Shown piece after piece: positions 44,691-56,588 of a DNA stretch of 64,000 bases. Source of the stretch: Cryptomeria japonica. Taxonomy: Eukaryota > Streptophyta > Pinopsida > Cupressales > Cupressaceae. The translations under genes and the position numbers were made by a program. The stretch spans positions 247,001,218 through 247,065,217 of the forward strand of contig NC_081406.1 in assembly GCF_030272615.1 (NCBI RefSeq), in the 5' to 3' direction. The notes under the pieces are model-generated. The model was not told the DNA's origin, ran no database searches, and saw only the letters and a list, made by a program, of their open reading frames with translations. Every line of letters starts with the position of its first letter. The first letter of the stretch is position 1.

Positions 44691-44999
44691 TTGCTTCTTG
44701 ATAGTCTTAATTAAGAGACATAGGTTGCAAATCTAGGTAGATCTTGAAAATTTGAGTATGCTCTTTTAATGTATTGAATGACGATCTAAAAAATAAAAAA
44801 GCTAATAGAAATACCAAAAGCTAATAGAAGTTGCATTTTCATCTCTTCTCACTTATATCATAATGTGCATGTTCCTTTACTTCTATGGTTGAATGAGTAT
44901 TTTTATGCTCTTTATACTATACAATATGTAAAATCTATTTGTAGGGACTATTTTTGGATTTCTAATTCCCTCTTGATGCTTTGTCAAATATATTGCCTC
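44691..44999. other. No gene seen
   Basis: AT-rich and without open frames of note. Confidence 0.4.
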
Positions 45000-46000
45000 T
45001 ATACGTGTCTTCAGAAGTTGTGAACCAAAGACCTACGCGAGTTCTTATGACAACCTTCATTGATTCCCTATGATGTAGTCAGTAGGAAGTAACACAATAT
45101 AGTCTTAGTGCATCACAACCCATTTTCATTTTTATGTTCTCTCTCTCCCCTTCCTTCTACAAGATAATAGAGTAGGATTAAACTAGGGTTTCTTAGTGTT
45201 GAGTTGGATCAATACTACTGCATCTAGATTAGAAAGAATGTTGACTTTCTCCAAATATTCAACCTCACTTTAGCAGAGTTCACACACTCTGAGGTTGTTT
45301 CCATTGTATCATTGGAATGCTAGACCTGGTCAAGTAGGGTGCAATTTCATGTGACAATAGAGATAAATTTTAGAATTAACATGGAGACACCTAAGCATAA
45401 TTTAGGGACATAATGTACACCATATTTCTTCCGTCATTTTCCTTTAAGGAATGGGAAAAAATCTTGCATATTATCTTGGTTTTGTTTCTTCCTAATGAGG
45501 GGAATATTGTTTGACATGACTGGATCATCTTCAACATTCAATGTTGAGCATCTACCATCATTGTAGACGACTCTACAATGGGGGGTTTGCATGGTTCCTA
45601 TTCTTCTTCTCTCTTATGGGGGGGATTTTCCTCACAATGTTTTTAGCCCATATCATTCTTCATTGGGATTATTTTGTGTTTTCTCACTTTTGGGGAGTGG
45701 TTTTGTCCCACTAGGTTTTCTCTAACGCTCTATTTGTGAGAGACTACATTTGAGTACCTAAAATACTCTAGTAGTCGAGACCCATCATCGCATCTCTAAA
45801 TTTGTGTATATGGACTGTGTTATGTTTATTGGTTGATCAGTTATATCTGTAGATGAACTTTTTTGGAGGTTAGGGTGGATGGGTAGTCTGATATGTAGGC
45901 AATTTTGATGAGATGGGGGGAGATTTTTGGATGTTATGAATATTGTACCTCTTTTTTACATAGAAATAAAATAACGATTATTACCGAGCAAAAAAAAAAA
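45000..46000 (+). mobile_element. Probable 3' end of an old retroposon with poly(A)
   Basis: An untranslated stretch rich in TTTGGGG and TCCC words ends GAAATAAAATAACGATTATT with ACCGAGC and 11 A (45990-46000), a layout typical of a LINE 3' end on the plus strand. The 5' limit is not visible and no coding remnant is readable. No convincing target duplication was found. Confidence 0.35.
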
Positions 46001-47799
46001 CATTCAAAACCTTCTAACTATTTATATTTTTTCAAATCCTAAATATGTGTCATATTCTAGGTTTTATTGGCTATAGAATTATTATATATTTTTTACTAAG
46101 TTATATTGGTTGGAAACTTATTTTTTTAATATTTAAAAAAAATTATAAATATATTTATTTATTTATTAAAGCCAAAAAATGCACCACACCTACTCATCTA
46201 TCCTTTACTTATATCTAAAGTTTGAAAAAAAAATTTGCTCATACTTGGATTGGTTGGAATGCCACCTACTTTTTATTTCTTTCTAAAACATTTAATAGTG
46301 CCTCATTGAAATATTTAATTTTCACTAATTATTTGAAAATTATGAAAAAGGTATCCCATTTTAGCTATATTCAAATAGGATACAAATTTATTTCCTATCA
46401 TATTTTTAAATTGTGTATATTAATATAAATTTTGAAGTTACTTAAGTTTGTTTTTGTATTTTCATTAGGCCACTTAGGGGTATTCCCTAGTCAATCATGA
46501 TCTCATACTCACCCACTCTAGTCAGGGCTTATAATTTAGGATTTTATGTAAAAGACTAGAGTTCAAACATCTAGAGTAGTTGACTTCTAGATTATATTTA
46601 TCTAATATTCATCCTTGTCCCTTTACACTCTTAGTGACTGCGATATTTTTGGTAGTTTCTTCACAAAGTCTTCTTGACAACATCTATATCCAATATTTGC
46701 ACAATGTCTTCTTGCTATTGCTTAGTAATCTCAATTCTCTTAGAATCTATTTATTCCTATAGTTGAGATACATTTGATTCATAAATGAAAGGTAGAAATG
46801 CAAATCAAAGACAATGAATATTGGTGAGATGTATAACCCTTCAAGCAACTCAGTCTCACATGTAATCTTAGAAATTTTCACACTAGTGAAATGGATAAAT
46901 ATTCTTGCACTTAGGTTTCTTGTAGTTCCCTCTAGTGAAACCACCCTTTCTTAGATGTTACATGAAGAACTCATCCTCATTGTAAGTATTGTCTCTTTGA
47001 TGCTCATATATGCATAATTTGTACTTTGCACTACTCTCCTTTAGCTACTTGAATTGCACATGGACCTCTTTCATGTGATATGAGAAGCTTTCATCCTTTG
47101 CACTAATATAATTTCAATATTTCACTCATAATATATTTGTGACACCTAAGCATGTGGCATACACTACTTGGAATGTTATATTCCTTGGTTATATTTTCTA
47201 ATTTGAATGCAAGCTTTTCTTGTGCTAGTATAGAGTCCTACTACCTAGGCTTCTCTTCTATTAGACATCTAAGTAGAGTACTAAGATACATATTGATAAA
47301 ATTCTATCTAATCATGTCTATCGGTTGTATAAAAAAAATATAGGTTACATGCCAAATTGTCCATAAAGCGCACTAGAAATGTTATGAAGCTAAGTATTTT
47401 ACACCTTACAATACCTAGTACTAGTTGCAATTATTTAAGATTTATAAAATAGGAAAGGTCACCAAACTTGCAAGGAATCTTGAGATTCATTTATAATAAC
47501 TCTCTACCACATGTGGTTAGTCTAAAGATGATTGTATTAAATCAATAGGTAGAGTTTACTAGGTGGATTATGAATATAAATTTTGATTGACTAAAAATAA
47601 CCATGTGTAAAAGGATGCAAGATGTAATAAGTTCTCCAAAATTTGGAGTGATTGTTAATGAAGATGAGGGAAATGGACAATTTGAATCAAAGATTCAAAA
47701 TGATTCCAACATCTAACAATGAAGTACCTACAAAAAACATGCATGCAACATAAAAATATCTAAACTAATACGCATGCACACTATCAAACTCTACTCCAT
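46001..47799. other. No gene seen
   Basis: AT-rich sequence with many short stops in all frames. I see no repeats beyond TATTTATTTATT-type stretches near 46140-46170. Confidence 0.5.
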
Positions 47800-48303
47800 T
47801 TCCCTCTTATTCCTCAAGATTTCACATTTAACATTATTGCTCTCAGAAGCACTTATGAAAAAGGCTATGAGGAAATGGAGATTTGAAAATGCAAGAAAAT
47901 GATATAAAAGCTAGAATATGAGAAAACAAAGATGCAAAGGATAAAAGATCAATACTTAAAATGCAAAGATAGAAGATATGTGCTCAAGATGTCAAGATAA
48001 TGGATGGAACAATGAGAGAGAGGCTTGGTTTTTATAGATGTTCTTCGGGTGAGTCCATGTTCTGGGATGAATAGGGGATAAATAATAAGGCTTGAAAGTT
48101 TTCATCCCACATGCATAAGGTGGATGCAAATGGGTAGATGAGGAAGCATAAATGAGTCATGTAGATGCTTATGCATATGTTTATGAAGATGGATATATTA
48201 AATAAAATAATAGATGATAAATGATAAATATTAATAGTAGATAATACATGAAAAATAAAGTGGATCCACCTGGGCTTACAATGACAAATTTTATGTGTCT
48301 ACA
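47800..48303 (-). mobile_element. Minus-strand Tat LTR (left end not resolved)
   Basis: The right edge reads TTATGTGTCTACA, i.e. minus TGTAGACACATAAAATTTG, directly followed by the polypurine tract. A TATA box (plus TTTTTATA, 48029-48036; minus TATAAAAACCAAGCC) fits the promoter. It is the 3' LTR of the minus-strand Tat derivative that extends to the right edge. The left end lies somewhere before about 47.9 kb. Confidence 0.6.
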
Positions 48304-48319
48304 TTTTGCCCCTCTTTGA
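48304..48319 (-). other. Polypurine tract of the minus-strand Tat derivative
   Basis: The plus-strand TTTTGCCCCTCTTTGA (minus TCAAAGAGGGGCAAAA) is nearly identical to AAAGAAGGGCAAAA beside the LTR at 12382. Confidence 0.75.
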
Positions 48320-48527
48320 GACAATGTAGCATGTTGCGTTGTTTCAAAGAAAATGATTGACCAATATATGCCCCAGAGATATCCTGGTAAGGATGATTAT
48401 TGACTGGTTATGCCCCTTCGAGAGATTGATCGAACAAATTGATGGCGATTGATCTCTCAATAGATTGCAAAGAGAGAAGATTGGATGATTGATATTACGC
48501 AAGTGATTAAGTTGAGATGTACATTTG

Positions 48528-48543
48528 ATGGAAATGCACAGTT
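48528..48543 (+). repeat. LINE target site duplication, left copy
   Basis: ATGGAAATGCACAGTT, identical over 16 bases to 56589-56604. It lies at the 3' end of the minus-strand LINE. Confidence 0.85.
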
Positions 48544-48704
48544 CTGATTAATTGAAAAATAGGTTTTAAGGACCCGAAACCATTACAACATAGTTATAAA
48601 AAAAGCTGAGAAAATAGAGTCCACATACAAAGCGACTGGTCAAAAGACCAGCGAACAGAAAAAATAGCTAAACAACAAAAAACAGCAAAGAACCCAAAGA
48701 GACA

Positions 48705-50428
48705 CTACATAGTAATTTTCTTTAGCAAATCCTCTGCCTTAGTCACCAGCTCATCATAGGTCGCCCCAACTACTTTTAGCTCCTCCAGGTCCTTATTCAC
48801 TTTCTTTTCCTTCCTCTTTCCATGGGTACGGGTTCTGGGACCTTGGGCTTCCCATGTTCCTTCTGCATCCAGGTCAATTTCCTGGGTTTCCTTTTCGTCA
48901 TCAAGTTTGCTGATGAGGGTATGGGTGTTGTTGGCTGAGATTTTCAGAATGTTGAGGCTCTGCTCCGCAATGTTCTTGAGGCACTCCTCTATCTTGTCCA
49001 CTTTGGCAATTGTGTCTGAGAGCATTTTTTCACTTGTTTCCTCCAGGGTCTTTCTATCCTATATCTCCTTTTCAATTTTCTCAAACCGGGGATTAAAGGC
49101 ATCTCTGATGTCTTCCGCTTTAGCAATTGTGTTCTTCAGATCTTCGATATAATCGGCCATAGTGTTCCCCTCTCCAATGTTAATAGTCTCCAGTATCAGG
49201 ACTCTATTGCAGAGTTTTTTGTACTCATCCGCAGTTTTCTTATTCCCATCAATAAGTCATTCTATGGTTTTCATAAAACCCTTCAAGGCCTCGGGAGGTG
49301 GACCAGGAGAAGGAGTCACATTTCCAGGGGTTGTCTGTTCATCTTTAGAGATATGGAGGGCAGAAATAGTATCGGCGGCCCTGAGAGTCTCCTCCATAGT
49401 CTCCATATCCAGGCTTTGTTCAACTTCCAGGGCCCTTGTTTGCTTGTCCTCTTCCGGTTCCTTGCCGGTCTCCTCTGGTTCTTTGCCAGTCTCCTTTATT
49501 TTCTTTTGCTTCTTCCTTGGTTGGGCTTGGTTCTTACTTTTTTCCTTCAGCACCCCCTTAGGGTTCTTCTTCTCCTCAGGGACATCAGAGTACTCTTCTT
49601 CGGAAGAAATACTAATCAAGGGTTTGCTTTGGGGGTTTTGCTCTTAGAAGAAGAGGGTCTTGATTTCCTCTTCTTACTACTCTCATACTCTGAGTCGTCA
49701 GAGCTTTCCTCATTATCAGTCGAGGAATCATTGTCTAATTCCTCCTCCTCCAAGAAATCAGAATCAGAAAAATCATCTTCCGAATCCACAGAGAGTTGCA
49801 TTCGGTTGATTTTACTGGCCTTTAAATGGTCATTAATGAGGACCATAAGTCCTTGGTGCATTGCAGAATCACCCCGAGGATTTTCTTTATAGGCTTTTAG
49901 GGAGGCATTCATAGAACAGAGCAAGAAGTAAGGGAAATTCACCTTATCATTATGCCTAAAATGATTTAAGAGGACAAAATGATACCCATACACTTTCGTA
50001 AACCTACCATCTAGCATTATATACCTCATTAAAACAAAGAGAATTTCCCGCCAGGGTTTTGCAAAAGCCCTAGGCGGGTAATAGGTTTTACTCAACTTTA
50101 CCAGTCTTTTCTTCTCTTTCTCTGTGACCAAGTACCTTTCAATGGCTTCCCTGCTGACCTTCCTGTCTCTGTAGAAGTTGCAGCCCTGCCTTTTGAGCCT
50201 CGTGGCTTTAGCTATTAAGTCTTCATCAATTTCCACTAGTCGGTCGCCCATTTTAAGCATGCCCTTCTTCCAATTTTTGTAGAAAAAGCTAGTTATCTTT
50301 CCATCCCGACCATGGAGTCTCACAATGAAGCTCAAAAGACCACCCTTATGCAGAATTTCCCACACCTCTTCTTTCTGTTTCCACTCCTTGCAACTGCTTG
50401 GCTCATATCTTCTTCTATTTCCGCCCAT
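48705..50428 (-). pseudogene. LINE ORF3, about 574 codons, function unknown
   Basis: It starts at an ATG 214 bp after the ORF2 stop (MGGNRRRYEPSSCKEWKQKE). The N-terminal 230 residues are globular: SFIVRLHGRDGKITSFFYKN, MGDRLVEIDEDLIAKATRLK, FYRDRKVSREAIERYLV, PWREILFVLMRYIMLDGRF and MHQGLMVLINDHLKASKINR. This style resembles proteins carried as extra ORFs by plant gypsy elements; I cannot name a family. Then comes a Ser/Asp/Glu segment (VDSEDDFSDSDFLEEEELDN), basic stretches (KKRKSRPSSSKSKTPKANP; PRKKQKKIKETGKEPEETG) and a C-terminal coiled coil (TIAKVDKIEECLKNIAEQSL). One indel in a CCCCC run near 49637 and stops at about 49255 (TGA) and 49063 (TAG) break it. Plant L1 elements normally end after ORF2. 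Confidence 0.75.
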
Positions 50429-50641
50429 GGTGTCGTTTCTCACAGTCAAGTTTAGATTACAGAACTGGTGAAAAAGAAAGCTTTTCGAAGTTAAAACAAA
50501 AACCCAGAAAGCATGCATAGCAATTATGATTTGATGGGTTATAACACATGTTCTGCTGGCTTTGATATTATAATGAGTAATTTCCTCATTATAGAAGTAA
50601 CTCGAAGTGCTTACTTCAGTACTTATCATAATTGCCCTGTC

Positions 50642-51290
50642 AATCAAGAGACTTTGGGGTACTTTGATATCTTTCATTAATTATGATTTGTCTAACATCT
50701 TCGGGGAGACCGCTCTCACCTGTCCACATGGTAATCGTCTCATTCTTAACCGCCATGTTTGCAACCCAATCAGCAGAACAGTTGGCCTCTCAATAAATAT
50801 GGGATATGTGGCATTTTTTGAAGGTTCTAATTATATCAATGGCAGAAAAAATTATATTGTGAATCGACCAAGAGGGCTTTGAGGTCCCATTGAAACACTT
50901 AATTATATTATTGGAATCCCCTTCTATCCAGAGATAGGGACAGTTCCATTTTTTGGCTAGAATAATGCCTTGAAGGGCTGCCATAGCTTCTGCTTTATGA
51001 TTGGTTTGAATGCCAATAGGGACAGCAATCATACCTTTGCAAATGCCTCTATCGTCTTTGAGAATAGCTCCACAGCCTGAGGGACCTAGGTTTCCTTTGG
51101 CTGCTCCATCAAAATTGATTTTGAGCCAACCTTGGAGAGGGGTTTGCCATTTAACTTCAAGCCTTTTATTATAACTGATATTATGACCATTAGTGATCTT
51201 CATATTCCAAGCTCTTAAGATATTTGACTCCAAGGAGTTGTTAGAGTAACAAGAGACCTCCATAGTTCCCATATTTTCCTGAATAGCCCT
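50642..51290 (-). pseudogene. LINE ORF2: RNase H domain
   Basis: After a TAG at about 51290 the ORF2 frame continues to PLQGWLKINFDGAAKGNLGP, GCGAILKDDRGICKGM, NHKAEAMAALQGIILAKKW and WIEGDSNNIIKCFNG, then HIY-stop-EANCSADWVANMAV. The RNase H carboxylates (FDG, KAEA, GDS and the final AD) are all visible. Ends at a TGA at about 50642, the likely natural stop. One in-frame TGA at 50790. Confidence 0.85.
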
Positions 51291-52130
51291 CTACATTTTC
51301 TGAAAAACAATGTCTTGATTTAAGGACACATCCCTGAATATTCGGTTGTTTCTTTCCTTCCAAAGACCCCACAAAATGTGTGGAAGAGAGAGCTGCCACA
51401 TACATCTCAGAAAAGAGTTGGTCCAATGAATTTGCCAAGAGGAGAACAAATCTCTAATGTTACTGGGAAACACCCAAGTTAGACTAAAGCTCTTGAGGAA
51501 ACTTTCCCAAACAGAGGTTGAGAAAGAGCAGTGGAGGGCAAGATGGTCCACTGTCTCTTCCTCTTGAAAGCACAGCACATGCCTATTTGGAAGGGCAAAA
51601 CCTCTGCATTTAAGGTTGTCAACAGTAAGGATCTTATTCTGGAGAATAGTCCAGAAGAACAAATTGATTTTAGGAGTGAGACCTTTTAACCAAGCTTTAG
51701 ACCAGAAGGGATTCATAGGAGGGGAAGGGGAGAGGATACAATAAATCGAAGATACAGTAAAAATACCTTTGGGGTTATATTTCCAGATCAGGGAATCCTC
51801 TTCCTTATTCAGCCAAATAGCAAACAATTGGGTTTTGAGCTTAGAGAGACTCAGATTAATACTATCAATGTTCTGCCAGTTGTTCCCATTCCAATAATCT
51901 GCCACTAAGGTACCAAAAGAGCCAATACAGGAGGGGGCATGGGAAGCCCACTCATAGAAATCCAGAAGGGGTTTGTTAAAAAGCCAGGGATCCTCCCAGA
52001 ATCTAACTTTTCTACCATTTCCAATTTTCCATGTCACCCCTTTAGCAATCACATCTTTAAATTTAGAAACATGGTTCCAGATATGTGATCCATTTATACT
52101 AATGTCCGAATTAAGAAAAGAGAAAGAGAA
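51291..52130 (-). pseudogene. LINE ORF2: zf-RVT region
   Basis: WKIGNGRKVRFWEDPWLFNK, then WKYNPKGIFTVSSIYCIL, FWSKAWLKGLTPKINLFFWT, CRGFALPNRHVLCFQEEETV and DHLALHCSFSTSVW. This is the zinc-binding reverse-transcriptase-associated domain found between RT and RNase H in plant non-LTR elements (CxxC/HxxxC pattern with VDHLALHC). A frameshift near 52115 separates it from the RT C-terminal part. Confidence 0.85.
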
Positions 52131-53958
52131 GATGATAGAAGAGAATACTTACTTCTCCAAATTTTGCCCCATTCAGAATCAGAGTGAAACCATCTCCAAG
52201 CTTGTTTAGACAAGAGAGCTTCATTTAAAGTGTGAATCCTCCTGAGCCCCAGACCACCTTTGCTTTTTGGCTTGCAGACCTGATCCCATGCCACCAAGGA
52301 CATTCTTTGTTTTTCCTCAACCCCAGACCATAGGAATCTTCTTTGAATTTTCTCAATAGCTTCAGCATACTTGACTGGAATTTTGAATAAGCTCAGAGCA
52401 TAAATGGGAATACTTTGAAGAGTAGCCTTAAGGAGAAGGAGCTTACCAGCTTGACTTAAGAGAGCCCCTTTCCAACCTGCAAGTTTTTTGTGAAATTTAT
52501 CAACCAGCAAACTCCAATAGGAGTCAGGAGGGGCAATCCCCATGGGGAGACCAAGGTAGGTGGCAGGAAGGTCATTTTACACTCCAGAATTCTGTTGATC
52601 CTTTGTTGTCTTCTCTCCGGGGTATTAATGAAAAAGACATCACTTTTGGCCCAGTTAATAAGTTGCCCCGTAGCAGAAGCATATTTACACAAAGTAATCT
52701 TCAGAACTTTAGCTTCTGAGATGCTTGATTCCCCCATAATTATTGTATCATCAACAAACTGCTGGTGTGAACAAATAAGGTCAGCAGAAGAAGGTTTGAG
52801 GCCCTTAAAGGATCCTATCTACACCAAGTTTTCCATGGTCTGACCAAAGCATTCTGCCAAAATAATGAAAAGGATGGGGGAGATAGGATCTCCTTGCCTA
52901 ATACCTCTCGAAGCTTGGAAAAAGGTTGAAGGGGAACCATTGACAAGGACAACAAAGGACGCAGAAGTAGTAAGTTGGGAGAAAAGATCCACAACTCTTG
53001 GGGCAAACCCAAAGGAAGAGAGAACTTTCTGAAGAAGAGACCAGTCAACCCTATCAAAGACTTTGGAGAGGTCGAGCTTAAGGATGAGGCCCTGCTTCTT
53101 TGCTTTATCAAGAGAGTGAATATTCTCATGAACAGTAATAATGGAATCGAGAATTTGTCTTCCAGGAACAAACCCATTCTGCTGGTGTTTAATTAAATCC
53201 CGGAGAATAGACAAGAGTCTAGAAGTCAGGACCTTAGATATGATCTTGTAAAAGGAATTGCAGGGGCTAATAGGTCTGAACTTATCCAAAGAGTCGACAC
53301 CTTGAGTCTTGGGGATGAGAGCAATAAAAGTACCATTGATTTCCTTCAAGAGTTTTCTAGCCCCAAAGAATTCCTTAACCCCATTAGCAACATCAGTCCC
53401 GATAATGTCCCAAAACTCTTGAAAAAAGAGCATTGGGAAACCATCAGGACCAGGAGCTTTGTTTCCATCAAAGGAGAAAACAACATTTTTAATTTCTAAG
53501 GTGGAAGGAATGGAAGAGAGAAATACATTATTTTGGGCATCAATGAGACGAGGAATATTCTGGAGAAAAGAGGACTGAGCTTCAGCATCCAGACTTTGAT
53601 CCCTCATTAGGAGGTCCGAGAAATACCTCTTAGCTTCATTCCTTATTTCATCTTCCTTGACCAACTCCCCACTGTCCACAACTAACTTGTTAATCCTATT
53701 GGTTGCTTTATGTTTGATGGTTGACATATGGAAGAATTTTGTATTCCTGTCTCCTTCTTTGAGCCACATGCATCTTGATCTCTGCTTCCAGAACATTTCC
53801 TTTTTAGCAATAATGTCATGGTATTTCTTAAGAATCTCATTCTCCTCAGCAATAGAAACAGTACTGAAACCATCCTTCTGGATCTGGTCCTGTATTTCTT
53901 TAAGGTTTTCCTGAATTTTACTCTTAGCCTCAAATATATTCCCAAAGTTGTTCTTATT
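52131..53958 (-). pseudogene. LINE ORF2: reverse transcriptase
   Basis: The RT begins with SRCMWLKEGDRNTKFFHMST and contains NKAPGPDGFPMLFFQEFWDI, INGTFIALIPKTQGVDSLDK, FRPISPCNSFYKIISKVLTS, QNGFVPGRQILDSIITVHE, KLDLSKVFDRVDWSLL (motif A), SRGIRQGDPISPILFII, a TAG at about 52819, and the catalytic box QFVDDTIIMG. The thumb has CKYASATGQLINWAKSDVFF, then a one-base deletion near 52570 before MGIAPPDSYWSLLVDKFHKK and GLGLRRIHTLNEALLSKQAW. All RT motifs are recognisable and the catalytic FVDD is intact. Confidence 0.9.
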
Positions 53959-54825
53959 CTAGATTCGAATGTTGTCTTTCACACTTTTGAGATTCTTAAC
54001 AACTTTGAACATTGTCATTCCCTCAACTTGGATACTCCACCATTTTTTAATATATTTTTTAATGTCGGGGTGAAGAGTCCACATTTTTTCAAATCTAAAG
54101 GGATAGTTTTTTCTTCTATTGATCAGATCAGCATTGAAAGTGATTGGAAAGTGATCGGAACCAACCCGAATATGTGCAGACAAAGAACATAAATACTGAC
54201 TGTACCAATAATCAGAAATTAGAGCTCGGTCAAGGCGCACTTGAATAAGGTCATTCCCATTTCTTCTATTAGTCCAAGTGAAATTACAACCCTTTATCTC
54301 CAAATCATTAAGAGCTAAGGAATAAATAAAATCCATAAGGGCCATCCTACTTTCCAGCTGAGGAGGACTGCCTCCAAATTTTTCCTCCTCTTTCAAAGGC
54401 GTATTGAAATCCCCCATAACCATCCAGCTTAGATTTTTGAAACTTTCCCTAGCCTATCTAATCCTTTTCCAAAAAGAGTTTCTAGCCTTTAAGGTATTAG
54501 GAGCATAAATGTTTGTGAGAACCCATGAAAAGCCATCTTTAAGATGCTCAAATTTAATACAAGAAAATTTGCTTTCCTGAATAATGACCTGGCCTTTAAC
54601 AGTGTTGAGATTCCAGATGGTTGCAATGCCTCCAGAAGCACCCTCAGAACTTCCCCCACTTATATTACCATTTTTGAAGAATTTCAAAGATTCAACTTTT
54701 TCTTTACTCATTTTCGTTTCTTGAATAAGAAAAATGTCAGGATTTCTATCTCTTATCATATTCCTAATAATATCATGTTTATGGGGATTGTTTAGACCCC
54801 TTATGTTCCAAGAAATTATCTTCAT
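53959..54825 (-). pseudogene. LINE ORF2: apurinic endonuclease domain
   Basis: ORF2 opens at the ATG at 54825 (MKIISWNIRGLNNPHK). The endonuclease blocks are WNIRGLNN, DIFLIQETKMSKEK, the region with LTNIYAP, MVMGDFNTPL, GCNFTWTNRR, VRLDRALISDYW and VGSDHFPITF. The catalytic residues (N, E, D/N, H of SDH) are all present. Two TAG codons interrupt it at about 54454 and 53959. The domain nicks the target DNA in L1-type target-primed reverse transcription. Confidence 0.9.
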
Positions 54826-54920
54826 AGCTACTTACCAATTCCCAGCTCCTTGAGAGTCTTTTGAGTTCCGTCTGCTATGTTCTTGTTGGCCTCCATATCT
54901 CTAACTTTGTGGTTAGAGGG

Positions 54921-56561
54921 TCATCCTGGGGAAGAGGAGACGTATCCCACATCAACTTGAGCTATTCTGCTAGATTTCCTAATCAGGGATGTCGAGGGTG
55001 TTGCTGCTTTCTTACTCCTATGTTTAGGATGCTTCCATTCCATTTCTGACACAGGAGCCACTTCTGGATTGATGAGGATTTTGGAAATTTCATCTTCATT
55101 ACCCCATTTAGGAGTTATGGACTCAGTTGAAATAATGTTTGCTGTTCTTGAATTCTGATCTGAATCCGAAAGACTCAATCCCAAAATTGCACACTTTTGG
55201 GCTTCTTGAATTTCAGAACTAGGTATTGCTACAGAAGAGTCTATCCTTTCCACTTGTGGATCTGGGATTTCACCTTCCTCAGGTTGATAGTCTCTAGCTT
55301 CCACTGCCTTGTTTTCATATGTGCCATCAACCACTTCATCTTTTGCATTTGGAGGATCATTCTGATCGTTCAAATCCTTTTTTGAAGTTGTTTTTATGGG
55401 ACTAGCTTTGGTTGTTTCATTTCTATCTGCTTCCTGTACCGTGGGACTGAAGATAGAGTTTGAGGCTTCCTTCTGTTCCCCCAAAGGAGAAAAGCGATTG
55501 GAATTTTCTTCCTTATTTTCTATGTTTTTAACTTGCCACACCCGTTTCTCTGGCACATTCTGGCTTTCAATCTAAGGTTTTAACTGATTAGGCTCCGCCT
55601 TTTGCTTTTTTGGGCAAGATTTTGCCCAATGACCTACCTTTTTACAGTGGAAACATGCAAAAGGAATAGTTTCATATTCTATATGTTGCTTCCAAGTTCC
55701 CAGTTTTGAAACTAGATCAATCTGTTCCGGCATATCTGCCTCAGGGGCTACTCCAACACAGAACCTTGCATGGGTTAATCTTCTTTTTGAGGCAGTGACT
55801 GGGTCTATAGAGAGCAGCTCACCAAAAGAACTTGCTATTCCAGAGAAGATGCTTTCTGCCCAATACTCAAGAGGCAATCCTGGGAGTTTTATCCAAACTG
55901 GAACCTGCGCCAGAAGAGAATCATTCATGTTCAATTTTGGATGCCATTTTCTTAGAACCAGGGTTGTCTTTCCCACCATCCAGGGACTCCCGCACAAGAT
56001 CTTAACCTTATCTTCTTCGCACGAAAAAGAGAAAGACAAAAGACCTTTGGGTAGTGTCGAGACCTCAACGTTTCCTTTAAGGGCCCATTTTCGATTAACA
56101 AAGGCCCTAACAACTTCAATGTTTGGGCGCGGACCCATAAACTTCCCTACCGAGGAGTTCAACATACTGTTGATATTATGGTCCAGAACCTGGTCAGGGA
56201 TGGAGATAGCAAACTTAACACCAGAAGGGTCAGAAATGTTCTTAACAGGAGGAAGGGAGGATTTACCAGTTGGTCTAGTTCCAAAAAGGGAAGACCATTT
56301 TTTCCCCTCCCTCCCGTTATCCACGAGGTCAACTAGTGGCATGGGCCCCCCATTGGACCCTTCCCCCAGATACCCAGAAGAATCCGCTGTCACGGCAAAC
56401 AGAGTACCATTGGACTGTGAGTCAGCAACAAGAACTAGGAAGTCCGGGGGCTTGTCCTTATCGTCAATAGGACCAACGCCATTGATCTGGCCTCTCTCAC
56501 CATTGGAACCAGGGTTCCCGCCTTGCTAGAAATTTGAATTTTGAGCTCCCACTCCCGACAT
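54921..56561 (-). pseudogene. LINE ORF1: DUF4283-like protein with CCHC knuckle
   Basis: The ATG at 56561 (MSGVGAQNSNF) has a TAG at codon 12 (56526-56528). The same frame runs on through VSTLPKGLLSFSFSCEEDKV, GSPWMVGKTTLVLRKWHPKL and VPVWIKLPGLPLEYWAE, which is the DUF4283/RNA-recognition-like part of plant L1 ORF1. A zinc knuckle FACFHCKKVGHWAKSCP follows near 55640. A TAG at about 55572 precedes a low-complexity Glu/Ser/Pro-rich tail ending SLIRKSSRIAQVDVGYVSSS. ORF1 proteins bind element RNA. Confidence 0.85.
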
Positions 56562-56588
56562 TGTGATAAAAAAAAAGGATTAAAATTA

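Larger units (their letters stand above)
48544..56588 (-). mobile_element. Full-length plant L1-type LINE with three ORFs
   Basis: This 8,045-bp minus-strand insertion is bounded by a 16-bp perfect duplication. From the right it has a very short 5' UTR (27 bp), ORF1 (56561-54921), ORF2 with endonuclease, RT, zf-RVT and RNase H (54825-50642), ORF3 (50428-48705) and about 160 bp of 3' UTR. All ORFs carry scattered stops or frameshifts. No poly(A) is seen at the 3' end, where the sequence ends TTTCAATTAATCAG on the minus strand. Confidence 0.88.

Noticed and set aside
45000-46000. SINE with tRNA-derived promoter
   Set aside because: No A-box and B-box pair could be seen ahead of the poly(A); a LINE 3' end is the simpler reading.
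50429-50677. Extended N-terminus of LINE ORF3 (upstream open frame to 50677)
   Set aside because: The extension overlaps the end of the RNase H frame of ORF2 and its composition is unlike the rest; the ATG at 50428 gives a clean start.
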